This document shows, one piece after another, positions 8,712-16,555 of a stretch of DNA of 64,000 bases (position 1 is the first letter of the stretch; every line of letters begins with the position of its first letter). Source of the DNA: Vogesella indigofera (GTDB taxonomy: Bacteria > Pseudomonadota > Gammaproteobacteria > Burkholderiales > Chromobacteriaceae); contig NZ_JAQQLA010000003.1 in assembly GCF_028548395.1 (NCBI RefSeq), positions 682,001-746,000 on the forward strand, written 5' to 3'. A program made the position numbers and the translations under genes. The notes beneath the pieces were generated by a model. That model worked only from the letters and a program-made list of their open reading frames with translations, was not told the origin of the DNA and made no database searches.

Positions 8712-11159
8712 TCAGGCGGTGACCGTTTCGATGCTCAACGCTTCAAACTCGTGGCGGGCGACGCCGCCCTTGGTGCGCTCCGCCCAAGGGTCCTGCTCGA
8801 AGGTCAGCGCGAACTTCAGCCGTGCGTACAGCTCGTTGCGGCCAGCCTCGTCGGCCAGCACCCGCTGCTTGATGTACTCCATGCCGACGCGGTGCAGGTA
8901 GTGCACGGTGCGTTCCAGATAGAACGCTTCCTCGCGGTACAGCTGCAGGAAGGCGCCGCTGTACACCATCACCTCGTCGTGCGTTTTCACCTTGCACAGG
9001 AACTCGGCCACCTCGGTCTTGATGCCGCCGTTGCCGCCGATGTACAGCTCCCAGCCGGAGTCGACGCCGATGATGCCCACGTCCTTGATGCCGGCCTCGG
9101 AGCAGTTGCGCGGGCAGCCGGATACCGCCAGCTTGACCTTGGCCGGGCTCCACATGCCGAACAGGTCGTGTTCCAGGTCGATGCCCATCTGCGTCGAATC
9201 CTGGGTGCCGAAGCGGCAGAACTCGCTGCCGACACAGGTTTTCACCGTGCGCAGGCTCTTGCCGTAGGCGTGGCCGGACGGCATGTCGAGGTCGGCCCAC
9301 ACCTTCGGCAGGTCTTCCTTCTTCACCCCCAGCAGGTCGATACGCTGGCCGCCGGTGACCTTCACCATCGGGATGTCGTACTTGTCGGCGACATCTGCGA
9401 TGCGGCGCAGCTCGGACGGGTTGGTGACGCCGCCCCACATCCGCGGGATCACCGAGTAGGTGCCGTCCTTCTGGATGTTGGCGTGCACGCGTTCGTTGAT
9501 GAAGCGCGACTGCGGATCGTCCTTCGCCTCGCCCGGCCAGCTGGAGATCAGGTAGTAGTTGATGGCCGGACGGCAGCTGCTGCAGCCGTCCACCGAGCGC
9601 CAGTCCAGTGCGGTGAAGGTGTCCGCCAGCGAGGTCAGGTGCTGTTCGCGGATCGCCTGCCGTACCTGGCCGTGGTTGAGATCGGTACAGCCGCAGATCG
9701 CCTTTTCCGATTTCGGCTTCACGTCGGCGGCGCCGCCGACGCAGTTGATCAGGATCTGCTCCACCAGGCCGGTGCAGGAGCCGCAGGAGCTGGCCGCCTT
9801 GGTGTGCTTTTTCACTTCATCAACCGTGAACAGGCCCTTTTCCTGGATCGCCTTGACGATGCTGCCCTTGCACACGCCGTTGCAGCCGCACACTTCGGCA
9901 TCGTCGCTCATGCCCATCGCGCGGTTCTGGCCGGCGTGGCCGACGTCGCCGATGGCGCCCTCGCCCAGCATCAGCTGTTCGCGCATTTCGTGGATCGCGT
10001 GGCCTTCGCGGATCAGGCGGAAGTACCAGCCGCCGTCGGCGGTGTCGCCGTACAGGCAGGCGCCGACCAGCTTGTCGTCCTTGACGATCAGCTTCTTGTA
10101 GATGCCGCCGACCGGATCGGACAGCGTGATTTCCTCGTGGCCGTCGCCGCCCATGAAGTTGCCGGCGGAGAACAGGTCCACCCCAGTCACCTTCAGCTTG
10201 GTGCTGGTGGCCGCCGGCACGTAGCGGGCGATGCCGAAGTTGGCCAGGTGGTTGGCCACCACTTTCGCCATGTCGAACAGCGGTGCCACCAGGCCGTAGC
10301 TGACGCCGCGGTGGCTGACGCACTCGCCCACCGCGTACACGCGCGGGTCGAAGGTCTGCATGAAGTCGTTGACCACGATGCCGCGGTCGCAGTAGATGCC
10401 GCTCTGCTCCGCCAGGCTGAAGTTGGGGCGGATGCCGACCGCCATCACCACCAGATCGGCCGGCACTTCCTCGCCGTCCTTGAAGCGCACGCTGGCGACG
10501 CGGCCGCTGCTGCCGGCCACCAGCTCGGCGGTCTGCTTCTGCAGCAGGAAGGTCAGGCCGCGTTCCTGCAACGTGTCCTGCAGCATGGCGGCGGCGGTGC
10601 GATCCAGCTGGCGGTCGAGCAGCCATTCACCGAGGTGCACCACGGTCACCTTCATGCCGCGTGCGGCCAGGCCGTTGGCGGCTTCCAGCCCCAAGAGACC
10701 GCCGCCGATCACCACCGCGTGCTGATGATTGGTCGCGGCGTCGATCATGGTGTTGACGTCGTGGATGTCACGGAAGGTGACCACGCCGTCCAGCTCCTTG
10801 CCCGGCACCGGCAGGATGAAAGGATTGGAGCCGGTGGCCAGCAGCAGGCGGTCGTACTCGGCGGTGGTGCCGTCAGCGGCGCGCACGATGCGGCGGCCGC
10901 GGTCGATGTCCACCACTTCCTTGCCCAGATGCAGGGTGATGCCGTGCTCGGCGTACCAGTCGACGTCGTTGAGCATGATTTCCGGCAGCGTCTGCTCGCC
11001 GGTCAGCACCGGCGACAGCAGGATGCGGTTGTAGTTGGCGTACGGTTCGGCACCGAACACGGTGATGTCGTACAGCTCCGGGGTCAGCTTGAGCAGCTCT
11101 TCCAGCGTGCGCACCCCGGCCATGCCGTTGCCGACCATTACCAATTTGAGCTTCTTCAT
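8712..11159 (-). CDS. nirB: NADH-dependent nitrite reductase large subunit
   Basis: An 815-residue cytoplasmic flavo-siroheme enzyme. Domains in order are a pyridine-nucleotide-disulfide FAD/NAD fold (KLVMVGNGMAG at the N terminus), a BFD-like 2Fe-2S segment (CGCNGVCKG, then SCGSCTG near residues 415-460), and a sulfite/nitrite reductase domain with the 4Fe-4S/siroheme cysteines in CVGSEFC and CPRNC. The ATG at 11159, following AAAGGAAAC, gives the standard family start. It heads the nirB-nirD-nasA-cobA unit. Its 5-prime leader holds a sigma-54 promoter and an ANTAR-type antitermination structure. Confidence 0.96.
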   Translation of the reverse strand: MKKLKLVMVGNGMAGVRTLEELLKLTPELYDITVFGAEPYANYNRILLSPVLTGEQTLPEIMLNDVDWYAEHGITLHLGKEVVDIDRGRRIVRAADGTTAEYDRLLLATGSNPFILPVPGKELDGVVTFRDIHDVNTMIDAATNHQHAVVIGGGLLGLEAANGLAARGMKVTVVHLGEWLLDRQLDRTAAAMLQDTLQERGLTFLLQKQTAELVAGSSGRVASVRFKDGEEVPADLVVMAVGIRPNFSLAEQSGIYCDRGIVVNDFMQTFDPRVYAVGECVSHRGVSYGLVAPLFDMAKVVANHLANFGIARYVPAATSTKLKVTGVDLFSAGNFMGGDGHEEITLSDPVGGIYKKLIVKDDKLVGACLYGDTADGGWYFRLIREGHAIHEMREQLMLGEGAIGDVGHAGQNRAMGMSDDAEVCGCNGVCKGSIVKAIQEKGLFTVDEVKKHTKAASSCGSCTGLVEQILINCVGGAADVKPKSEKAICGCTDLNHGQVRQAIREQHLTSLADTFTALDWRSVDGCSSCRPAINYYLISSWPGEAKDDPQSRFINERVHANIQKDGTYSVIPRMWGGVTNPSELRRIADVADKYDIPMVKVTGGQRIDLLGVKKEDLPKVWADLDMPSGHAYGKSLRTVKTCVGSEFCRFGTQDSTQMGIDLEHDLFGMWSPAKVKLAVSGCPRNCSEAGIKDVGIIGVDSGWELYIGGNGGIKTEVAEFLCKVKTHDEVMVYSGAFLQLYREEAFYLERTVHYLHRVGMEYIKQRVLADEAGRNELYARLKFALTFEQDPWAERTKGGVARHEFEALSIETVTA

Positions 11160-11243
11160 GGTGTTTCCTTTGTCTGATTTGCGACGCATTGCGCGGCGTC
11201 CTGCCTGCGCCGCCCGTCGTCATTGCCGTAGCGGTGCCGAAAC

Positions 11244-11287
11244 GAAAAAAGGTCCGCCGGTGTGACTTGCGCCACGCCGAACGGACC
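11244..11287 (-). terminator. Leader terminator upstream of nirB
   Basis: On the minus strand GGTCCG pairs with CGGACC around an inner CGGCGTG hairpin, followed by six T. It lies upstream of the start codon and so would stop transcription before nirB. Its left arm overlaps the second hexaloop hairpin, so the two structures exclude each other. Confidence 0.85.
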
Positions 11288-11329
11288 TCATTGTCCCTGT
11301 CCCGGTCACCGCCATTGGCGACCCGGACA
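11283..11329 (-). promoter_or_regulatory. ANTAR-type two-hexaloop antitermination leader of nirB
   Basis: Hairpin P1 (11298-11329) has a 13-bp stem with one G-G mismatch and hexaloop AATGGC. Hairpin P2 (11283-11296) is GGAC-AATGAG-GTCC. Both loops have A at position 1 and G at position 4, the pattern bound by ANTAR proteins such as NasR/NasT. P2 shares bases with the leader terminator, so NasT binding should favour read-through. Confidence 0.85.
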
Positions 11330-11350
11330 ATCTGATTGTGCCTGTCTTAA

Positions 11351-11366
11351 TGCAAAGGCCGTGCCA
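11351..11366 (-). promoter_or_regulatory. Sigma-54 promoter of the nirB operon
   Basis: Minus-strand TGGCACGGCCTTTGCA matches the -24/-12 consensus TGGCAC-N5-TTGCA exactly. It lies about 190 bases upstream of nirB, leaving room for the leader. Sigma-54 use implies an activator such as NtrC, so nitrogen-limitation control is likely. Confidence 0.9.
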
Positions 11367-11385
11367 GCCCGCAAACCCCTGTTTT

Positions 11386-11399
11386 TGCGGCCAACCCTG
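11386..11399 (+). repeat. Dispersed motif copy (one mismatch) upstream of the nirB promoter
   Basis: TTGCGGCCAACCCTG lies between the kinase gene and the nirB sigma-54 promoter; one base of the core differs. Confidence 0.6.
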
Positions 11400-11464
11400 G
11401 CCGTGGCCGCCCTGATTTGCCTGCCTATGGTGCACGGCAGCACCAAAAACAGGCAGCCGCCCCA

Positions 11465-13129
11465 TCAATGCAACAACAGCGCGTACAGCAACAGCAGATT
11501 CAGCAGCAGCGAAACCAGCGCCAGCGTGCGCCACAGCCGCAGCGGCGCCCGCTCCGCCCACGGCACGCGCTGCAGGCGGCGCTGCGGCACGCTGTCGCCG
11601 CGCTCCAGCGCCAGCTGCATTTCCTCGGAAGTCTCGAAGCGCTGCCCCGGCTCGCGTGCCACCGCCTTCAGCAGCAGGTTGTCCAGCCACAGCGGCACGT
11701 CCGGACGCTGGCGCGACGCCGGCTGCGGCGCGTCGAAATGCGGGTTCTGGAACGCCTCGATCTCGCCGTAGGGATAGCGGCCGGTCAGCAGCTGGTAGAG
11801 GGTGACGCCGGCGGCGTACAGGTCGCTGCTGCTGCTCGCCTTACCACCGGCGAAGCGCTCCGGTGCCATGTAGCTGGCGGTGCCGGGGCCGGGGCCGTCG
11901 TGCTCCGGCGTCAGCCCGGCACAGTAGGCGACGCCGAGGTCGAGCAGCCGCAGCTGACCGTCACGACCGAGGTGCACGTTGTCCGGTTTGATGTCGCGGT
12001 GCACGATGCCGAGGCGGTGCAGCGCCGACATCGCACGGCACAGCGCGAGGCCGATGGCGACCACCTCGCTGATGCCGAAACGCTGCTGCGCCAGCCTTGC
12101 GGCCAACGTTTCGCCGTCGTGCCAGCGCTGCAGGTAGTACAGGTGCTGGCGTTCGACGCCGGTGGCGACCTCGGCAAAGTACGGCGAGCTGATGCGTTTC
12201 TGCAGCCACTCCTCCACCAGCAGCGCCTGCTCCGCGCCCTGGTCGCCGGCCAGCAGCGGCGGCAGCGTCTTCAGTACCCAGTGCCGTCCGGCGGCGTCGG
12301 CGACGCGATAGGCCAGCCCGCCGGGCGAGGCGTGCAGGCTGGCCACCACCGTCAGCCCCTCGAACGGCTGGCCGTCGCGCAGTTTCGGCGGCAGCGGCAG
12401 GCTGTTAGCGCGCGCCAGCTCGTCGGCCAGTGCGCCCTGCGGCAGCGCCTCCACCCGCAGCACCAGCGCCGACAGGTTGTCCTGCGCGCCGGCGGCCAGC
12501 GCCGTCTCGCACAGCACGCTGGCGGCGCGCTGCACGTCCAGATGCAGGTGCAGGATCTCGTCGATGCGCTTGTCGCCCAGCGCCTGCCACACGCCGTCGC
12601 ACAGCAGCACGAACACGTCACCGGCGTGCAGGTCGCCGTCGCAGAAATCCGGCATCACGTGCTCGTCCAGCCCCATGCCGCGCTTGAGCACGTGCGACAA
12701 CGACGCCTCCTCCCACACGTGATCGACGGTCAGCTGCGTCAGCCGGCCCTGGCTTAATCGGTAGACGCGGCAGTCGCCGACGTGGGCAACGGTGTAGCGG
12801 TGGCCGCGCAGCACCAGCGCCGACAGCGTCGCCACCAGCGGCTTGCCCTGCGAGCGCAGCCAGCGGTTGTGCGCCGCCAGCAGCCGGTCCAGCGCCGACG
12901 ACACCGCCCACGTTTCCGGCGTGGCGTAGTAGTCGGCGCACACCGCGCGGATGGTGGACTGCGCCGCCAGGCGGCCGTCGGCACAGCCGGAGACGCCGTC
13001 GGCCAGCGCGAACAGCGCGCCCTTGCTGGTCAGCAGCCCGTCCTGCGGCACGCTCCAGCCCAGCGCGTCCTCGTTGCGTTCACGGCGGCCGGCGTCACTG
13101 GCGTGGCCGACGGCAAGTTGCAAGCTCAT
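11465..13129 (-). CDS. Fused PP2C-type phosphatase / Ser-Thr protein kinase, membrane-anchored
   Basis: A 554-residue bifunctional signalling protein. Residues 1 to about 240 are a PP2C phosphatase (RERNEDALG, ALADGVSG, VGDCRVYRL). Residues about 270-520 are a Hanks-type kinase with an ATP lysine in VLKTLPP, catalytic HRDIKPDN near 375, and DLG in place of the usual DFG. A leucine-rich membrane segment ends the protein (about 530-552). It lies downstream of the nitrate transporter gene and upstream of the nirB leader, so it is probably transcribed from the transporter promoter. The same fused gene occurs beside nitrate-assimilation genes in Pseudomonas. Its targets are unknown; regulating the transporter or a nitrogen regulator is an inference. 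Confidence 0.9.
   Translation of the reverse strand: MSLQLAVGHASDAGRRERNEDALGWSVPQDGLLTSKGALFALADGVSGCADGRLAAQSTIRAVCADYYATPETWAVSSALDRLLAAHNRWLRSQGKPLVATLSALVLRGHRYTVAHVGDCRVYRLSQGRLTQLTVDHVWEEASLSHVLKRGMGLDEHVMPDFCDGDLHAGDVFVLLCDGVWQALGDKRIDEILHLHLDVQRAASVLCETALAAGAQDNLSALVLRVEALPQGALADELARANSLPLPPKLRDGQPFEGLTVVASLHASPGGLAYRVADAAGRHWVLKTLPPLLAGDQGAEQALLVEEWLQKRISSPYFAEVATGVERQHLYYLQRWHDGETLAARLAQQRFGISEVVAIGLALCRAMSALHRLGIVHRDIKPDNVHLGRDGQLRLLDLGVAYCAGLTPEHDGPGPGTASYMAPERFAGGKASSSSDLYAAGVTLYQLLTGRYPYGEIEAFQNPHFDAPQPASRQRPDVPLWLDNLLLKAVAREPGQRFETSEEMQLALERGDSVPQRRLQRVPWAERAPLRLWRTLALVSLLLNLLLLYALLLH
12097..12111 (+). repeat. Dispersed motif copy inside the kinase gene
   Basis: TTGCGGCCAACGTTT; on the gene strand it encodes Thr-Leu-Ala-Ala. 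Confidence 0.8.
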
Positions 13130-13154
13130 GGTGCTTCCCTGCTAGAAATAATGC

Positions 13155-13222
13155 CCGCTTGAAGATGATGCCGTGCTCCAGCACGGCGTAACGGGGCGGG
13201 ATCCGTGATCCCGCCCCGCTGA
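13155..13222 (-). promoter_or_regulatory. Intercistronic double hairpin between transporter and kinase genes
   Basis: Two stems stand in the 110-base gap: an 11-bp GC stem (GGGGCGGGATC with complement, about 13195-13219) and a shorter GCCGTGC/GCACGGC stem (about 13170-13187). Neither is followed by a T run on the minus strand. They look more like RNA-stability or attenuation elements than a full terminator. Confidence 0.5.
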
Positions 13223-13239
13223 TGGCTAGTGGTTGCCGC

Positions 13240-14451
13240 TTATACCCGCGCCGCGGTCACGTTGCTGGCGCCCCAGGTGGTGCGCCAGCGCAGTTTCACG
13301 CCGTGCAGGCCGATCCACGCCACCACGCCGAGGCTGGCGAACAGCCACAGCCCGAGCTGGTAGTTGCCGGTGTGCTGCTTGACGAGGCCGAGACCGGCGG
13401 CGAGCAGGAAGCCGCCGATGCCGCCGGCCATGCCGATCAGGCCGGTCATCACCCCGATTTCCTTGCGGAAGCGCTGCGGCACCAGCTGGAACACCGCGCC
13501 GTTGCCGCTGCCCAGTGCCAGCATCGCACCGACAAACAGCGCCAGCGCCACGTTGACCTGCGGCAGGTTGAAGCCGACCACCGCGATCAGCAGCGCCGCC
13601 GCGGTGTACATCACCAGCAGGGTGCGGATGCCGCCGATACGGTCGGCCAGCGCGCCGCCCAGCGGCCGCATCAGCGAGCCGGCAAACACGCAGGCGGCGG
13701 TGTAGTAGCCGGCGGTGACGGCGTTCAGGCCGTACTGGTCATGGAAGTAGCCCGGCAGCGCGCTGGCGAGGCCGGCAAAGCCGCCGAAGGTGACACAGTA
13801 GAAGAACATGAACCACCAGCTGTCCTTGTCGCCCAGCACGCGCAGGTAGTCGGCCAGCGCTTTGGGCTTGGGGCGCTGCGGCGCGTTCTTGGCAAACAGG
13901 CAGAACAGCACGAACACCACCCCCAGCGGCAGCACCGCGAGGCCGAACACGTTTTCCCAACCATAGAGTGCGGCCAACGTTGGCGCCAAGAGCGCGGCAA
14001 ACACGGTACCGGAGTTGCCGGCACCGGCGATGCCCATCGCCTTGCCCTGGTGCTCGGGCGGATACCACTGCGACGCCAGCGGCAGCGACACCGCGAAGGC
14101 GGCACCGGCGACGCCGAGGAACACCCCCAGCAGCAACGCCTGTGACAGCGACTGGATGCCGTGCAGCCAGGCAAAGCCCAGCGCCAGCATCACCACCACC
14201 TGGCCGAGGATGCCGGCGAATTTCGGTGAGAAGCGGTCCACCAGCAGGCCCATGCCGAAGCGCAGCAGGGCACCGGCCAGGATCGGCGTCGCCACCATCA
14301 GCCCACGCTGCTGCGCCGACAGCTGCAAGGCCTCGGCGATCTGGATCGCCAAGGGCCCGAGGATGTACCACACCATGAAGCTGAGGTCGAAATAGAGGAA
14401 CGACACCAGCAGTGTCGGGGTATGGCCTGCCTTCCAGAAGTCCTTGCTCAT
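13240..14451 (-). CDS. Nitrate/nitrite transporter, MFS NarK/NasA type
   Basis: A 403-residue major-facilitator protein with about 12 hydrophobic segments. It shows the nitrate-porter type signatures: FLYFDLSFMVWYILGPL near the start and the glycine-rich GAMLALGSGNGAVFQLVP with GMAGGIGGF in the second half. It moves nitrate (and possibly nitrite) across the inner membrane. The ATG at 14451 is preceded by AAGGAACA. Its leader has a sigma-54 promoter and ANTAR hairpins, tying uptake to the same control as reduction. It is the first gene of a two-gene unit with the phosphatase/kinase. An ABC nitrate importer is encoded next to it, so the cell has two uptake routes. Confidence 0.92.
   Translation of the reverse strand: MSKDFWKAGHTPTLLVSFLYFDLSFMVWYILGPLAIQIAEALQLSAQQRGLMVATPILAGALLRFGMGLLVDRFSPKFAGILGQVVVMLALGFAWLHGIQSLSQALLLGVFLGVAGAAFAVSLPLASQWYPPEHQGKAMGIAGAGNSGTVFAALLAPTLAALYGWENVFGLAVLPLGVVFVLFCLFAKNAPQRPKPKALADYLRVLGDKDSWWFMFFYCVTFGGFAGLASALPGYFHDQYGLNAVTAGYYTAACVFAGSLMRPLGGALADRIGGIRTLLVMYTAAALLIAVVGFNLPQVNVALALFVGAMLALGSGNGAVFQLVPQRFRKEIGVMTGLIGMAGGIGGFLLAAGLGLVKQHTGNYQLGLWLFASLGVVAWIGLHGVKLRWRTTWGASNVTAARV
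13969..13982 (+). repeat. Dispersed motif copy inside the nitrate transporter gene
   Basis: TGCGGCCAACGTTG; on the gene strand it encodes Pro-Thr-Leu-Ala-Ala. Confidence 0.8.
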
Positions 14452-14523
14452 TGTCTTGTTCCTTGAAAGATGTCCGTGATCGATCAGGCGGCGCGCCGGG
14501 GGCGCCGCGGCGGTCCGTGCCGC

Positions 14524-14580
14524 AAAAAAGCAAAGAGGCCCGTTGCCCGCGGTATCGCACCACGCGCAACGGACCTCTTT
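14524..14580 (-). terminator. Leader terminator upstream of the nitrate transporter
   Basis: On the minus strand AAAGAGGTCCGTTGC pairs with GCAACGGGCCTCTTT (15 bp, one wobble), followed by GC and six T. It precedes the start codon, so it is an attenuator. Its left arm overlaps hairpin P2 of the leader. Confidence 0.9.
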
Positions 14581-14614
14581 GTCCAAGCCCGCATCGCCGC
14601 CATTGGCAACCGGG
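14571..14614 (-). promoter_or_regulatory. ANTAR-type two-hexaloop leader of the nitrate transporter
   Basis: P1 (14588-14614) has hexaloop AATGGC, identical to nirB P1. P2 (14571-14584) is GGAC-AAAGAG-GTCC. Both loops fit A1/G4. P2 and the terminator share the GTCC arm. Confidence 0.85.
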
Positions 14615-14637
14615 ACAATCATCTGCAGCGCTATCAC

Positions 14638-14653
14638 AGCAAGCGCCGTGCCA
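14638..14653 (-). promoter_or_regulatory. Sigma-54 promoter of the nitrate transporter unit
   Basis: Minus-strand TGGCACGGCGCTTGCT fits TGGCAC-N5-TTGCT exactly, about 190 bases upstream of the transporter start, the same distance as at nirB. Confidence 0.9.
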
Positions 14654-14750
14654 GCCAGACAGCGCAGTTTGGCCGCCAAAATGCCGGTTTTGCCGCCGCC
14701 GGCGCCTGCCGATGGTGCACAGCAGCACCAAAAGCAGGCGCCGCCCCGGC

Positions 14751-14764
14751 TGCGGCCAACCTTG
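14751..14764 (+). repeat. Dispersed motif copy downstream of the nrt ATPase gene
   Basis: Exact TGCGGCCAACCTTG in the gap between the ABC importer operon and the transporter promoter. Confidence 0.8.
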
Positions 14765-14779
14765 CGCCTGCGCCGCCAT

Positions 14780-14804
14780 GAAAAAACCGGGCCAACGGCC
14801 CGGT
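14780..14804 (-). terminator. Terminator of the nrtABD-type operon
   Basis: ACCGGGCC and GGCCCGGT form the stem with a 3-base loop; on the minus strand six T follow. It lies about 50 bases after the ATPase stop. Confidence 0.88.
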
Positions 14805-14851
14805 GTCAACAACGTGTCGCCACGTCAGGGGATGCAAGAGGGTGTGCCCGG

Positions 14852-15643
14852 TCAGGCTGCCTCTTTGCGGTGTTTCTGGTACAGGAAATCCAGCACCGCG
14901 CCGCGATAGCGGTGGTAGTCGGCGTCGCCCGCCAGCGCCAGCCGGTTGCGCGGCCGTGGCAGCTGCACTTCCAGGATCTCGCCGACGGTGGCCGCCGGGC
15001 CGTTGGTCATCATCACGATGCGGTCGGACAGCAGCACCGCCTCGTCCACGTCGTGGGTCACCATCACCACGGTACTGCCGGTGGCATCGACGATCTTCAC
15101 CATCTCGTCCTGCAGGTTGGCGCGGGTCAGCGCGTCCAGCGCGCCGAACGGCTCGTCCATCAGCAGCACCTTCGGCTCCATCGCCAGCGCGCGGGCGATG
15201 CCGACCCGCTGCTTCATGCCGCCGGAGATCTCGTGCGGGTGCTTGTCGCGGGCATGGCCCAGCCCCACCAGCGCCAGCGCGGCGTCGGTGCGCGCGGCCA
15301 GCTGCGCCTTGCTCTCTTTGGCGCCGAACACGCGCTCCACCGCCAGCAGGATGTTGCCGTAGCAGGACAGCCACGGCAGCAGGCTGTGGTTCTGGAACAC
15401 CACCGCGCGCTCGGGGCCGGGGCCGTCGATCTCGCGACCGTTGCACAGCGCGATGCCGTCGGACGGCTCCAGCAAGCCGGCGATGATGTTGAGCACCGTG
15501 GACTTGCCGCAGCCGGAGTGGCCGATCAGCGACACCACTTCGCCCTGGCGGATGGTGAGGTTGATATCCTGCAGCGCGACGAAGCGGCCTTTCTTGGTAT
15601 CGAAGTGCTTTTGCACGTTTTCCAGCTCGACGAAGCGTTCCAT
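14852..15643 (-). CDS. nrtD: Nitrate ABC transporter ATP-binding protein
   Basis: A 263-residue ABC ATPase of the nitrate/sulfonate/taurine family. Walker A GHSGCGKST is at residues 41-49, the signature is ISGGMKQRVGIARAL, and Walker B is VLLMDEPFGALD. The ATG at 15643 sits one base after the permease stop and has GGGAG upstream, so translation is coupled. The nitrate assignment rests on context. By sequence alone it could serve taurine or sulfonate. It lacks the extra SBP-like domain found in cyanobacterial NrtC. Confidence 0.88.
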   Translation of the reverse strand: MERFVELENVQKHFDTKKGRFVALQDINLTIRQGEVVSLIGHSGCGKSTVLNIIAGLLEPSDGIALCNGREIDGPGPERAVVFQNHSLLPWLSCYGNILLAVERVFGAKESKAQLAARTDAALALVGLGHARDKHPHEISGGMKQRVGIARALAMEPKVLLMDEPFGALDALTRANLQDEMVKIVDATGSTVVMVTHDVDEAVLLSDRIVMMTNGPAATVGEILEVQLPRPRNRLALAGDADYHRYRGAVLDFLYQKHRKEAA

Positions 15644-15644
15644 G

Positions 15645-16544
15645 TCACTCTCCCTGTCCGAAGCTGGCCTTCTTCGCCAGCCATACCAGTGCCTGTTCCA
15701 GCGCCAGCCCCACCAGACCGACCACGAAGATGGCGATCAGGATGTGCTCCACATTCAGGTTGTTCCATTCGTCCCACACCCAGAAGCCCAGCCCCACGCC
15801 GCCGGTGAGCATCTCCGCCGCCACGATCACCAGCCAGGCGGTGCCGATCGCCAGCCGCACGCCGGTGAGCATGTGCGGCAGCACCGCCGGCAGCAGGATG
15901 ACGCTGAACACCTTCCACTCCGACAGCCGCAGCACGCGTGCCACGTTCAGGTAATCCTGCGGCACCGCGCGCACGCCGGCGGCGGTGTTGAGGATCATCG
16001 GCCAGATGCTGGAGATGAAGATCACCCAGATCGACGCCGGACTGGCGGCCTTGAACACCAAGAGGCCGATCGGCAGCCACGCCAGCGGCGACACCGGGCG
16101 CAGCAGGCTGATCACCGGCGCCGTCATCCGCGACAGGAAATCGAAGCGGCCGATCATGAAGCCCAGCGGAATGCCGACCACGGCGGCAAGGCCGAAACCG
16201 ACGCCGACGCGGCCCAGCGACATCAGGATGTTCCAGCCTATGCCCTGGTCGTTGGGGCCATTCTGGTAGAACGGATCGGCGAACAGCTCGGTGGCCGACG
16301 CCCAGGTGCTGACCGGCCCCGGCAGGCTGCCGCGGCTGACCTGCGACACCAGCGACCACAGCAGCACGAAGGCGATCAGCCCCAGCAGCGGCGGCACCAG
16401 CCAGCGGATGAAGCGCACCAGCGGTTGCAGCGACGGCGGCGCCGCGGCGAGCAGGGTCTTGCGCTTGCGCGGGCGGGCGCTGCGCGCAGCGGTGGCGACC
16501 GGGCCTGCGGCCAACGTTGGCGAGAAAGTTTCGGCAGTACTCAT
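15645..16544 (-). CDS. nrtB: Nitrate ABC transporter permease
   Basis: A 299-residue inner-membrane permease with about six hydrophobic segments and the BPD-type EAA-like loop in the C-terminal half (GVRAVPQDYLNVARVLRLSE). Residues 1-45 are a basic cytoplasmic extension with PRKRK. The ATG at 16544 follows GGAGCGACATC. The gene is sandwiched between the binding protein and the ATPase with gaps of 11 and 1 bases, a clear operon. A dispersed-motif copy encodes SPTLAAG in the variable N-terminal tail. Confidence 0.9.
   Translation of the reverse strand: MSTAETFSPTLAAGPVATAARSARPRKRKTLLAAAPPSLQPLVRFIRWLVPPLLGLIAFVLLWSLVSQVSRGSLPGPVSTWASATELFADPFYQNGPNDQGIGWNILMSLGRVGVGFGLAAVVGIPLGFMIGRFDFLSRMTAPVISLLRPVSPLAWLPIGLLVFKAASPASIWVIFISSIWPMILNTAAGVRAVPQDYLNVARVLRLSEWKVFSVILLPAVLPHMLTGVRLAIGTAWLVIVAAEMLTGGVGLGFWVWDEWNNLNVEHILIAIFVVGLVGLALEQALVWLAKKASFGQGE
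16506..16520 (+). repeat. Dispersed motif copy in the 5-prime end of nrtB
   Basis: TGCGGCCAACGTTGG lies in the non-conserved N-terminal tail of the permease, a place where sequence constraint is low. Confidence 0.8.
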
Positions 16545-16555
16545 GATGTCGCTCC

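Noticed and set aside
6188..11177. Very long open frames on the plus strand opposite nasA, nirD and nirB
   Set aside because: They are by-products of high GC at third codon positions. The translations are repetitive (rich in Ala, Arg, Gly, His, Gln) with no domain content, and the minus strand carries clear enzyme motifs.
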